Assembly (NCBI RefSeq): GCF_000429905.1
Contig: NZ_AUCT01000007.1
Coordinates: forward strand, 1 to 64,000
Reading direction: 5' to 3'
Origin: Desulfatibacillum aliphaticivorans DSM 15576
Lineage (GTDB): Bacteria; Desulfobacterota; Desulfobacteria; Desulfobacterales; Desulfatibacillaceae
Length of the DNA: 64,000 bases
Position numbers and translations under genes: made by a program. Position 1 is the first letter of the stretch; every line of letters starts with the position of its first letter. The notes beneath the pieces were generated by a model. The model was not told the DNA's origin and did no database searches. It was given only the letters and a program-made list of their open reading frames with translations. This document shows positions 43,768-52,293 of the stretch, piece by piece.

Positions 43768-45069
43768 CTATTTTTTCAGTCTCGCTTTTACTGACTCGGC
43801 GTGGGCGGTGAGGCCTTCCACCTCGGCCAGGCGAATGATGTCCTCGGCCTCCTCATCGAACGTCTCCTTGGAATAGTGCAGGAGGCTGGTTTTCTTGAGG
43901 AAGTTGTCCACGTTTAAAGCAGAGGAAAAGCGTCCTGTGCCTTGGGTGGGCAAGACGTGATTGGGTCCTGCCACGTAGTCTCCTACGGGCTCGGGAGTGT
44001 ACTGGCCCAGGAACATGGCGCCTGCGTGCTTGATTTTGGGGAAGTAGGCGAAGGGGTCTTCCACCAGGAGTTCCAAGTGTTCCGGGGCGATGGCGTTGGA
44101 CAGGTCCGCGGCCGCGTCCAGGTCGTCCACCACAAAGGCCACGCAGTTTTTTTGCACTGATGCTTCGGCGATTTCCCGGCGGGAGAGCTTGGCCACCCGT
44201 TCGTACAGGGCTTTTTTGGCGTTGAGGGCGATTTTTCTTTTTGTGGTCACCAGGATGGAGCTTGCCATGGGATCGTGCTCAGCCTGGGAAAGAAGGTCGG
44301 CCGCTATGCAGTCAGGGTCGGCGGTGTGATCCGCGATGACCAGGACCTCGCTGGGGCCTGCGATCATGTCGATGCCCACGGTTCCGGCCACCAGGCTCTT
44401 GGCGATGGTCACGTAAATATTGCCAGGGCCCACGATGACGTCCACAGCCTTGATGGTTTCGGTGCCGAAAGCCATGGCTGCGATGGCCCATGCGCTGCCG
44501 ATTTTATAGACCTCGTCGATTCCTGTAAGATGGGCCGCCGCCAGAAGATAGGGGTGCACGGTTCCGTCCGCCCTGGGAGGGGTGACCATGATCACCCGCT
44601 CCACGCCGGCGATTTTTGCGGGAACCCCGCCCATGATGACGGAGGAAACCAAGGGCGTACTGCCGCCCTGCCCTCCCGGCACGTACACGCCCGCCGCGTC
44701 CACGGGGCGTATCATCTGGCCTAAAACCGTGCCCGGCCTGTCCGTGGTGATCCAGGACTTGGGAAGCTGCCTGCGATGAAAATCCGCCACATTGCGATGA
44801 GACCGTTCCATGGCTTTTTGAAAATCGGGATCGACCTGAGCCAGGGCGTCTTTCATTTCCTGGTCGGTCACCCGCATGGATTCCACGGTCATGCCGCCGG
44901 CGTCAAAACGGTTGGAGTAGTCCACCACCGCCTGATCGCCGTTTTTCCGCACGTCTTCCAAAATTTTGGATACGGCTTTCACGTCCTTGACCCGGAACGA
45001 GACGCCCCGGTCCACCATGGACTTAAACCGTTTTTCCGCAGCCTGGGAAGGATACTGGTAGATTTTCAT
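43768..45069 (-). CDS. hisD: Histidinol dehydrogenase
   Basis: A 433-residue zinc enzyme that oxidises histidinol to histidine in two NAD-dependent steps. The long conserved regions VYVPGGQGGSTPL, VIVGPGNIYVT, IDMIAGPSEVLVIAD and the EHL motif before LVEDPFAYF are all present and the length is normal. It is 36 bases downstream of xerD on the same strand. No other his gene is in the window, so the pathway is dispersed. Ribosome site GAGGACG. Confidence 0.95.
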   Translation of the reverse strand: MKIYQYPSQAAEKRFKSMVDRGVSFRVKDVKAVSKILEDVRKNGDQAVVDYSNRFDAGGMTVESMRVTDQEMKDALAQVDPDFQKAMERSHRNVADFHRRQLPKSWITTDRPGTVLGQMIRPVDAAGVYVPGGQGGSTPLVSSVIMGGVPAKIAGVERVIMVTPPRADGTVHPYLLAAAHLTGIDEVYKIGSAWAIAAMAFGTETIKAVDVIVGPGNIYVTIAKSLVAGTVGIDMIAGPSEVLVIADHTADPDCIAADLLSQAEHDPMASSILVTTKRKIALNAKKALYERVAKLSRREIAEASVQKNCVAFVVDDLDAAADLSNAIAPEHLELLVEDPFAYFPKIKHAGAMFLGQYTPEPVGDYVAGPNHVLPTQGTGRFSSALNVDNFLKKTSLLHYSKETFDEEAEDIIRLAEVEGLTAHAESVKARLKK

Positions 45070-45105
45070 ATTCGTCCTCGCAAATAAAATTTGCCCCGGC
45101 GCTTA

Positions 45106-46002
45106 TCAATGCCGGGGATGATAGCGTTCGTGAATTTCAATCAATCGCTCTCTTGCCACGTGTGTGTATATCTGGGTGGTGGAAATGTCAACGTGCCCAA
45201 GCATTTCCTGGACCACCCGAAGGTCCGCGCCGCCTTCCAGCAAATGGCTGGCGAAGGAATGCCGCAAGGTGTGGGGCGTGATATTCTTGGTTAATCCGGC
45301 CTTTAGGGCGTATTTCTTCAACAGTTTCCAGAAGGCCTGGCGGGTCATGGGCCGCCCGCCCCTGACCACGAACAAAAACTCGCCCGGTTTGCCTTTCAAG
45401 AGGATGGGCCGGTCGTGATCCATGTAGGTTTTGATCTTTTCCCTGGCCTGCCTGCCCATGGGCACGATGCGCTCTTTGGAGCCTTTCCCCATGACCCGGA
45501 CGAATCCCGCATCCAGATGAATGTCCTGCACTCTCACATTGATCAGTTCGGAAACCCGCAGGCCCGAAGCGTAGGCAAGCTCCATCATGGCCCTGTCCCG
45601 CGCCCCCAGGATATCCATCTCGTTGGGCGCCTCCAGCAATTGCTCTATCTCCTCCACGGAAATCACGTCCGGCAGATGCAGCCCGGTCTTAGGCAGATCC
45701 ACCAGCTTGGCTGGATTGTGTTTGATGATTTTTTCCTGCTCCAAAAAGGAAAACAAGCCCCGGATAGCCACCAGATGCCGCGCCCTTGTGCGAGCGCCCA
45801 GGCCCTGGGCGCGAAGATCGATCAAATGCTGGACGATGTCCGGGGTGTCCGCCTTGGTCAGGTCATCAATCTGCCTTTCCTGAAGAAAGTCGGTGAAAAC
45901 GCCCAGGTCTTTGCCGTAGGCCTCCAGGGTGTTTTGGGCCAGGCCTTTTTCCACCAGGAGGTAGTTCATATACTGGTCGATCAGAATGTGGGATGCGGAC
46001 AT
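45106..46002 (-). CDS. xerD: Tyrosine recombinase XerD
   Basis: A 298-residue site-specific recombinase for chromosome dimer resolution. The catalytic set is complete: R149, K173, H244, R247, H270 and Y279 (QIYTHV). The N-terminal SAM-like domain covers about 1-90. Normal length for XerC/XerD; the D assignment rests on general pattern only. No dif-like site was found nearby. Upstream gene of a two-gene unit with hisD. Confidence 0.88.
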   Translation of the reverse strand: MSASHILIDQYMNYLLVEKGLAQNTLEAYGKDLGVFTDFLQERQIDDLTKADTPDIVQHLIDLRAQGLGARTRARHLVAIRGLFSFLEQEKIIKHNPAKLVDLPKTGLHLPDVISVEEIEQLLEAPNEMDILGARDRAMMELAYASGLRVSELINVRVQDIHLDAGFVRVMGKGSKERIVPMGRQAREKIKTYMDHDRPILLKGKPGEFLFVVRGGRPMTRQAFWKLLKKYALKAGLTKNITPHTLRHSFASHLLEGGADLRVVQEMLGHVDISTTQIYTHVARERLIEIHERYHPRH

Positions 46003-46084
46003 GGCGGCGCCTTTGCTGGTATATCTTCGGGCGGATGGACGGAGTCGTTATTTGTTTGCCCCGTCTTGTTCACAGCGCCCGTAT

Positions 46085-46111
46085 GCATTCCCACGCGAAG
46101 CATGGGAATGA
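46085..46111. repeat. Small CATTCCCACGCGAAGC-type hairpin repeat
   Basis: CATTCCCA pairs with TGGGAATG around CGCGAAGCA. This belongs to the common intergenic hairpin family with the motif TTCCCACGC. It lies upstream of xerD. Confidence 0.5.
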
Positions 46112-46204
46112 GAAATTCGGATTGGGAGGATTGTATCTTAATCTTTAAAATGTGGCAATTACAGGTTGGACTACAGGTTGGATTGTTTAGATGTTTTGAA
46201 TTTT

Positions 46205-46232
46205 GCAGAGGGGCTGCGGCGCGGCAGCCCCT
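46205..46232. other. Strong hairpin after the acyl-CoA dehydrogenase gene
   Basis: AGAGGGGCTGC (46205-46215) pairs with GCAGCCCCTCT (46222-46232). It lies 10 bases past the stop codon of the minus-strand gene, which suits termination, but no U tract follows on that strand. Confidence 0.4.
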
Positions 46233-46242
46233 CTACTTCATT

Positions 46243-47514
46243 TCATTCCAAACCCGGGCCGAAAACCTTGATCATGTCGTCGTCGGTCAGGCAGCGTTCA
46301 GAATCGTCGGGCTGCATGGCGTCGCCCTCCATTTTCCGGCGGTTATAGTCCGGAGAAAGCACCTCATTATAGTATTCGTGTTGAATCATGAGATTCATGA
46401 TTTCCGTGGTCCCGGTCCAGATCATGCCAAGACGGGTGTCCCGGACCGCTCGTTCTATGGGGTAGACGTCCGTGTATCCTATACCGCCCATAATCTGCAT
46501 GGCGTCGTTAACCACGTCCCAGGCGGACTCGGTGGCGAAACGCTTGGCTTCGGAGACTATCCTGCGCATGTTGGGATAGTTCCCGTCCACGGCTTTGGCC
46601 GCCATGTATGTCAGGCCCCGTGCGGCGTCCAGCTTTGTGATGGACTCGGCCACTCGAAAGCTGATTCCCTGGTACTTGCGGATTTCCTTGCCGAAGGTGC
46701 GGCGTTTGTCCGAATAGCGCACGGCCAGATCCAGGGCGCCCCATACGCCCAGGCACCCGGCGGCGGAGGTGAGCCGTTCGGGGATCATCATTTGATGAAA
46801 GCATAAGGCGCCGCCGTGCAACTGGCCCACCAGGTTTTCCTTGGGGACTTTCACGTCCCGAAAAACCAGCCTGCCCGTTCCGCCGCCCCGGCATCCCATA
46901 AGGCCGAAGAGGTATTCGGTCTCCACGCCCGGCCCTTTTTCCACGATAAACAGGCTCAAACGGCTGTACTTGTGGGCCTCAGGATCGAAATTCGTCCTGG
47001 CGTAAACCAGAAAGAAATCCGCGCCGTCCGCCCCCACCACAAAGCGCTTCATGCCGTTTAACAGAAAATAGTCCCCCTTGTCGTCCGCACGGGTCATGGC
47101 GCCGAAAAAGTCCGACCCTCCCCGGGGCTCGGTCAGGGCCTCGGCGGCCACCAGCTTGCCCTCGATATAGGGCTTCAGAAATTTTTGCTTTTGCTCCTCC
47201 GTGCCGAACTTGTTCAATGCCTCTCCCACAATGGAGGGCATGACAAAGGCGCAGCCCAAAGCCATGCCCAGGCACCCGATTTCCTCGGTGGCCGCCACGT
47301 CCGCAACCCAGGACATGCCCCGCCCTCCATATTCCTTGGGGAAACGAATGCCCCGAAGCCCCCGTTCCGCCAATTTTTCCACAAACTCCCGGGGATAGAC
47401 GATTTCGTCATTATCCAGCTTTCTCAGGAAATCGCCGGAGATTTCCTCGCGGACGAACTCCCTGGTTTCCTTTTTGAGTTCCTGTTCTTCGGGGGTGAGT
47501 AAGAAGTCATACAT
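46243..47514 (-). CDS. Acyl-CoA dehydrogenase
   Basis: A 423-residue FAD enzyme of beta-oxidation. The FAD/acyl-binding run LTEPRGGSD and the C-terminal WTGTTEIMN are present. The usual YEG glutamate position is Thr; instead PERL (E246) matches the alternative base position of long-chain and isovaleryl-CoA dehydrogenases, which suggests that substrate type. The start at 47514 is set by GGAGG in GCTGAAGGAGGCGCTT; the open frame upstream is not family sequence. Transcribed alone; electrons presumably go to an electron transfer flavoprotein elsewhere. Confidence 0.85.
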   Translation of the reverse strand: MYDFLLTPEEQELKKETREFVREEISGDFLRKLDNDEIVYPREFVEKLAERGLRGIRFPKEYGGRGMSWVADVAATEEIGCLGMALGCAFVMPSIVGEALNKFGTEEQKQKFLKPYIEGKLVAAEALTEPRGGSDFFGAMTRADDKGDYFLLNGMKRFVVGADGADFFLVYARTNFDPEAHKYSRLSLFIVEKGPGVETEYLFGLMGCRGGGTGRLVFRDVKVPKENLVGQLHGGALCFHQMMIPERLTSAAGCLGVWGALDLAVRYSDKRRTFGKEIRKYQGISFRVAESITKLDAARGLTYMAAKAVDGNYPNMRRIVSEAKRFATESAWDVVNDAMQIMGGIGYTDVYPIERAVRDTRLGMIWTGTTEIMNLMIQHEYYNEVLSPDYNRRKMEGDAMQPDDSERCLTDDDMIKVFGPGLE

Positions 47515-48295
47515 AAGCGCCTCCTTCAGCATATTAATCTTAAAGTTAACTTTAAGCATCCGGCGCGACGATATGGGCGACGCGTCAATGGCCCCATGGG
47601 GCGCCCCGGATAAAAGGACTGCTATGTAACTGGTTGGAAGATTAAAAAAGACCTGTGCGCCGGAATACCGGTTGTGAGTCCGGCGGCCTGACGACTGGAA
47701 CAAGAATACTCTTTCATCGGCAAGCTATCAAGACATTTTACGGTTTGATTGCATTTTCAGAAAATCCCTCCAACCGGCAATATCAAGTTGCAATCATTCC
47801 GCCAAATTCAGTAATGATTTCAGGAGGAAGCGATACTTATCTCAGCTTTCCCCTATGAAAGTTATTCGCTTTCGCAGAGATAAATTCATGTCCCCGGAAA
47901 TCTCGCCGCCATTGGGTTTAATCACCCTCTCCCCTCTGTTCGCACTTGACGGGTCTCATTTCCTTTTTGATATGGCGAGGGCTTTTTTTCTTGCCATAAG
48001 GGCTTGGGGTTTTGTTTATTTGGATAAGGAAGAAGGGGACTGTATTTTGCGGGAATCGTGAAAATGCTTTCCCGTATTTGGTTGACATTCCCTGGAAGCT
48101 GTGATTAATGGGAAGGGCTTTCTCCATCATTTGATGGAAAGGGGCTTTCAGTTGAGCAAGTGGACGATTTCATCCGGTTTGAAGGCCCTCATATTGCTCC
48201 GCAAAGCATTGGTACAAGAAGGCTTTGGCTTGTTACTAATATAAATTGACCTGGCAAACAATAAAACATGGACCGCAACATTAAAGGAGCTTAAC
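47515..48295. other. Long intergenic region before mdh
   Basis: About 780 bases with no convincing gene; short open frames lack ribosome sites and similarity. The region divides two divergent genes. A TTGACA (near 48082) followed after 17 bases by TTAATG is a possible promoter about 200 bases before mdh; no regulator site is clear. Confidence 0.4.
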
Positions 48296-49225
48296 ATGGA
48301 CAAGAAAGTAACCGTGATTGGCGGTGGAAACGTTGGCGCAACCGCAGCTCAACGGCTGTGTGAAAAAGAACTGGCCGACGTGGTGTTGATCGACATTATG
48401 GAAGGCATGCCCCAGGGCAAGGCGCTGGACCTGACCGAAGCGGCGCCCATCGAAAAGCACGACGCCTCCGTAACGGGCGCCAACTCCTATGAAATGTCCG
48501 CCGATTCCGACGTGGTGATCATCACCGCCGGCATTCCCAGGAAGCCGGGCATGAGCCGGGATGATCTTCTGAGCACCAATATGGGGATCATGCGCCAGGT
48601 GACCGAGCAGGTGGCCAAATACAGCCCCAACGCCAAAATCATCGTGGTGAGCAACCCTTTGGACGCCATGTGCCATGTGGCTTATGAAGCCTCCGGATTC
48701 CCCAAGGAACGCGTCATGGGTATGGCCGGCGTTTTGGACTCCGCGCGTTTTCGCGCTTTCATCGCCATGGAGCTGAACGTATCCGTGGAAAACACCCACG
48801 CATTCGTGCTGGGCGGCCACGGCGACACCATGGTTCCCCTGCCCCGGTACTCCACCGTGGCAGGCATTCCCATCACCGAGTTGATGCCCCAGGATCGCAT
48901 TGAGGCCCTGTGCAAACGCACGGCCACGGGCGGCGCAGAAATCGTGTCTCTGCTCAAGACCGGGTCCGCCTACTATGCTCCTGCATCCGCAGCCGTGGAA
49001 ATGGCCGAAGCCATTTTAAAGGACAAGAAAAAAATCCTGCCCTGCGCGGCCATGCTGAGCGGCCAATACGGCATCAACGACCTGTTCATCGGCGTGCCCG
49101 TCAAACTTGGCGCCGCCGGCATTGAGGAAATCGTTGAAATCAATCTTACCGAGGACGAAGACAAGGCCCTGAAGCACTCCGCTGCGGCCGTCCAGGAATT
49201 GGTGGACACCATGAAAAAGCTGTAA
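48296..49225 (+). CDS. mdh: Malate dehydrogenase
   Basis: A 309-residue NAD-dependent enzyme of the lactate/malate superfamily, LDH-like group. GGGNVGA at 9-15 is the NAD loop. R82, R88 and R151 are the substrate arginines and H175 (GGHGDTMV) the proton acceptor; Arg at position 82 (IPRKPGMSR) selects malate over lactate. Ribosome site TAAAGGAG. Monocistronic with a terminator right after. Works with fumarase C in the TCA cycle. Confidence 0.95.
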   Translation: MDKKVTVIGGGNVGATAAQRLCEKELADVVLIDIMEGMPQGKALDLTEAAPIEKHDASVTGANSYEMSADSDVVIITAGIPRKPGMSRDDLLSTNMGIMRQVTEQVAKYSPNAKIIVVSNPLDAMCHVAYEASGFPKERVMGMAGVLDSARFRAFIAMELNVSVENTHAFVLGGHGDTMVPLPRYSTVAGIPITELMPQDRIEALCKRTATGGAEIVSLLKTGSAYYAPASAAVEMAEAILKDKKKILPCAAMLSGQYGINDLFIGVPVKLGAAGIEEIVEINLTEDEDKALKHSAAAVQELVDTMKKL

Positions 49226-49252
49226 TCTTTTTCAAACATAGTCTGTAAAATC

Positions 49253-49287
49253 AAAATGGGGAGGACGAGCGTCTTCCCCATTTTTTT
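49253..49287 (+). terminator. Rho-independent terminator of mdh
   Basis: AAAATGGGGAGGAC, loop AGCG, then GTCTTCCCCATTTTTTT. Long GC-rich stem plus a seven-base T run, 27 bases after the mdh stop. Confidence 0.85.
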
Positions 49288-49354
49288 GCGCCCATAAGAC
49301 TGTCTTCTACCAAGTTGTGTTCGAACGAATAAAATTTTTCCAAGGTGAGTCCAA

Positions 49355-49417
49355 AATGACGCTGGATCCCGGCTTGCGGGCGAACCTGAAAAACGGATCG
49401 CCCTTGCCGGGATGACG
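49355..49417. repeat. Nested hairpin repeat, ATCCCGGC type
   Basis: ATCCCGGC-TT-GCGGGCG pairs with CGCCC-TT-GCCGGGAT (49366-49413), flanked by TGACG ends. It is of the same general family as the GTCAT repeats at 6174 and 49495. Confidence 0.55.
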
Positions 49418-49438
49418 ATTTATGCCGTAGCCTATGAT

Positions 49439-49477
49439 GGGTGGCCCAGGCACAGCAGTACCGTGCCTGGGCCACCC
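49439..49477. repeat. Perfect 15-bp stem hairpin
   Basis: GGGTGGCCCAGGCAC (49439-49453), a nine-base loop, GTGCCTGGGCCACCC (49463-49477). A perfect, very GC-rich stem with no U tract, between the mdh terminator and the next gene. Confidence 0.7.
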
Positions 49478-49494
49478 TGCCGTCGTCGCTTTTT

Positions 49495-49528
49495 GTCATT
49501 CCCGGAAACGGGGACCCAGTGTCGTTGC
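49495..49528. repeat. Dispersed GTCAT...GGGGACCCAG repeat, second copy
   Basis: GTCATTCCCGGAAACGGGG, then ACCCAGTGTCGTTG. Matches the copy at 6174-6210 over most of its length. Confidence 0.6.
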
Positions 49529-49620
49529 GGAATAGCGGCTGGAGATGGGTTGCAATTTTTAAACATCAATGAACAAATGACTCGAATGACGGCGCTTGAA
49601 TATTATTTATCGGGTCGATA

Positions 49621-50700
49621 TTACCCCTTTATCGAATCCACCAAAAGCTGAGGATTGGACCCGCCCAGGACCTGCAGCACCTTCACATCCCGCATGAGCT
49701 TTTCCAAACCCTGTTCGTGCATGTATCCGTAACCGCCATGAATTTGTATGGCGTCCACCACAACGTTAAAGGCCGCATCGGTGCAAAAGGCTTTGACGTG
49801 CGCGGCATGGACGCCGGATTTTTCGTCGAAATAGGCGTACAAAAAGGCTCTGGCCGCGTCCAGGTTCATGCGCATGGCGCCCAGCATGCGCCGGATTTCC
49901 TGGTGTTGGATGATGACCTTGCCGTATTGATACCGCTCCCTGGCGTAGGCCAGGGCTTTGTCGTAGGCCGTTCGGGCCGCGCCCAGGGCGGCTGCGGCGG
50001 TCAAAACATACAGGAGGTCAAGGGTCAGATTTTTAAGGGATTGCGACTTTTTAGGAACTTTGATCACAGTGTTGGAGGATAGTTTTACATCTTCAAAAGA
50101 TATTGAATGGAAGGGGTTGATTTTCAGGCCAGGAAGCTCCAGGTCAGGCCCTAAAGATACGCCCGGCGCGTCCAGAGGTGCGATAAGGCAGAAGTCTTCC
50201 TGATTGTCGGCTTTTGCAAAAACGCACATCCAGTCAGCGTAGGAGGCGTTAGCGCTCAGGGAGGATCGGCCGTTCACAACCAGACTTTTGCTTTTTAGGG
50301 TTAGGGTCAATGCACATTCCGGATCAAAGACTATTCCTACGATTCCCCTGCCCGTCTCTTTGATTACGGACTCCCACAATTCGGTTTGCTGCTCTTCCTC
50401 CGCAAATTGCACGGGAAATAGCCCCGCAAAATGATGGAGAAATACGGAAGCCGCCCCCGGACAATGGCGGGCCAGGGCTTCCACGGCCATGGCCTGGCAA
50501 AGGGGATCGTATCCCACGCCCTGAAACTTTTCGGGGACGGGGATGAGAGGCAGGTCCAAGGATCGGCTTTTTTTCCAGAACCCCAGCAAATGCTTGGGAT
50601 CGGGATGGAGGTCCCATTCCAAAGCGGGTTCGCGCAATTCCCGTCCGGCGAATTTTTCAATCTCTTTAACAACCTGCAAATATTCCTTGGGAAAATCCAT
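49621..50700 (-). CDS. Acyl-CoA dehydrogenase subunit lacking the usual catalytic Glu
   Basis: A 359-residue acyl-CoA dehydrogenase-fold protein. The C-terminal domain is clear (YARERYQYGKVIIQHQEIR, IQIHGGYGYMHE, MRDVKVLQVLGGSN), but the position of the catalytic glutamate in the YEG motif is G346. It is shorter than usual and its N-terminal half is weakly conserved. It follows the 481-residue relative by 27 bases, each with its own AGGAG-type ribosome site. Such pairs, one with and one without the glutamate, recall the heteromeric FadE-type steroid side-chain dehydrogenases. Confidence 0.78.
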   Translation of the reverse strand: MDFPKEYLQVVKEIEKFAGRELREPALEWDLHPDPKHLLGFWKKSRSLDLPLIPVPEKFQGVGYDPLCQAMAVEALARHCPGAASVFLHHFAGLFPVQFAEEEQQTELWESVIKETGRGIVGIVFDPECALTLTLKSKSLVVNGRSSLSANASYADWMCVFAKADNQEDFCLIAPLDAPGVSLGPDLELPGLKINPFHSISFEDVKLSSNTVIKVPKKSQSLKNLTLDLLYVLTAAAALGAARTAYDKALAYARERYQYGKVIIQHQEIRRMLGAMRMNLDAARAFLYAYFDEKSGVHAAHVKAFCTDAAFNVVVDAIQIHGGYGYMHEQGLEKLMRDVKVLQVLGGSNPQLLVDSIKG

Positions 50701-50727
50701 TCCACATCTCCTAATTCAGGAAATCCG

Positions 50728-52173
50728 CTAAAGCAGCCGACCGATTTCTTCATGGAAAAGGTCAAGCAGATTGGCCTGGTTGGAGCCCTCGTAAATCTGG
50801 GTGACCTTGGCGTCCCGAAAAGATTTTTCCATGCCGAATTCCCGGGACATGCCCTCCAGCCCTACAATGTCCAGAACCCGAGAGCTTGTCTTCATGGCGA
50901 GATCGGTTCCCGCAACCTTGAGTGCCGATCCATGCCTGACGAATTCGTCCAGAACCTTGCCGGTGACGATTTTTTTCTTGAAGATGGACCCGGCCTCCGA
51001 AGCCGGGGCGCTTTTCGCCAAGGCCTGCAGGGAATCGGACAACAAGAGTTTGTCAGGCAGGCATGCGGCCCCTTTAACGGCCGGAGAATCGAACAGCTTC
51101 CATACGTGGAAGGCGTCCAGAGCCATGGCGAAGTTGTAGGCTGCAGCCCGCACCATGTGGAGATCCTTAAGCATGTCCGCCAGGGCGAACCGCACCCAGT
51201 CCTGGTCGATCAACCGGCCTTGGGGCGTTTGCTTGTCTGCGGAGTAGCGGATGCACCGCTCCAGGGCGCCGCGGGCTATGCCCATGCCGCACAAGCCCAC
51301 AAAGCCTCTGGTTATGGATAGAATTTCCCGGGTGTGGTCGAAACCTTTGCCGGGCTGAGCCCAGACGTCAGCGTCGGGAACAAAAACCCGCTCGAAAAAA
51401 AGTTCGGCGGTCTGGCTGGCTTTTTGGCCGCACTTTCGCTCCACCCGGCCTACGGAAAAACCGGGCGCGCCCGTTGGTACATGAAAGGTCGCCATGGATT
51501 CCAGGGGATGTTCCGGATCCACGGGCATGTTTACAATGACGTAGTGGGCCAGGCTGCCGTTGGTGATAAAGCATTTTACCCCGCTCAGGCTGTATCCGCC
51601 CTGGACTTTTTGAGCGTGACAGGAAGGGCGCATGGCTTCCATGCCCCGGGCGTCTTCCATGTCCGTGCCGGCGCCCGGTTCGGTAATGGCCCAGGAGTAG
51701 AACAAAGGGGCGCCTGCCTGCTGGGCCTGGAGCATTTTTTTGATCATGGAAAGCACAATGCCGGTTTTGCACTCCACCATGGCGCCCAACACCCCGAACG
51801 TATTAAACAGGATATTGGCTGTACTGCCCATGCAGGCGCTGGAGAACTCTTCCACGGCGGCTGCATTGGCAAGGGCGCTCCACCCCAGGCCGCCCATTTT
51901 TTCCGGCAGGCAGGCTATGGTGAATTTTTCCCGGTTGGCGGCATGCCATAAATCCCAGTCAAAATAAGCGGGGTCCTGGCTGCATTTCTTGTCAGTTTCC
52001 AAAGAACGAGGTAAAATGTGATTTACGGCGAATTTTCGGGCGGCCGCTTGGGCATTTTCCGCGCGGGCGATGTATGCGGGATGCTTTTCACCCAGCTTGC
52101 CCAGGCCCGGAAGATTGACCATCAGGTCAATCTTCGGCGAAAACAAACCGTAAGGAGGGGGCGAAAAATTCAT
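50728..52173 (-). CDS. Acyl-CoA dehydrogenase, catalytic subunit candidate
   Basis: A 481-residue acyl-CoA dehydrogenase-family protein, about 100 longer than standard. The FAD segment WAITEPGAGTDMED and ITNGSLA are present and the catalytic glutamate is E462 in QIYEGSN. Extra length lies partly in an insertion around 155-190 and near 400. It is the first gene of a two-gene unit with the smaller relative. Ribosome site GGAGGAAT. The two may form one enzyme for an unusual (branched or cyclic) acyl-CoA; substrate unknown. Confidence 0.8.
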   Translation of the reverse strand: MNFSPPPYGLFSPKIDLMVNLPGLGKLGEKHPAYIARAENAQAAARKFAVNHILPRSLETDKKCSQDPAYFDWDLWHAANREKFTIACLPEKMGGLGWSALANAAAVEEFSSACMGSTANILFNTFGVLGAMVECKTGIVLSMIKKMLQAQQAGAPLFYSWAITEPGAGTDMEDARGMEAMRPSCHAQKVQGGYSLSGVKCFITNGSLAHYVIVNMPVDPEHPLESMATFHVPTGAPGFSVGRVERKCGQKASQTAELFFERVFVPDADVWAQPGKGFDHTREILSITRGFVGLCGMGIARGALERCIRYSADKQTPQGRLIDQDWVRFALADMLKDLHMVRAAAYNFAMALDAFHVWKLFDSPAVKGAACLPDKLLLSDSLQALAKSAPASEAGSIFKKKIVTGKVLDEFVRHGSALKVAGTDLAMKTSSRVLDIVGLEGMSREFGMEKSFRDAKVTQIYEGSNQANLLDLFHEEIGRLL

Positions 52174-52293
52174 AATTCCTCCGTATACTATGAGGGAAAA
52201 CTTTAAGGCCTTGAAGTTTTACTCGGATGATATATAGCCTTATTATGCAAGATCCGTCAACAGCTATACCCTAAAATAACAGGAGGCGAAGCC

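Larger units (their letters stand above)
49226..49620. other. Intergenic repeat cluster
   Basis: No gene. Holds the mdh terminator and three hairpin repeats (49355-49417, 49439-49477, 49495-49528) within 180 bases, then the 3' end of the acyl-CoA dehydrogenase gene. Confidence 0.55.

Noticed and set aside
47855..48061. 68-residue frame before mdh
   Set aside because: No ribosome site or similarity; likely chance in a non-coding region.
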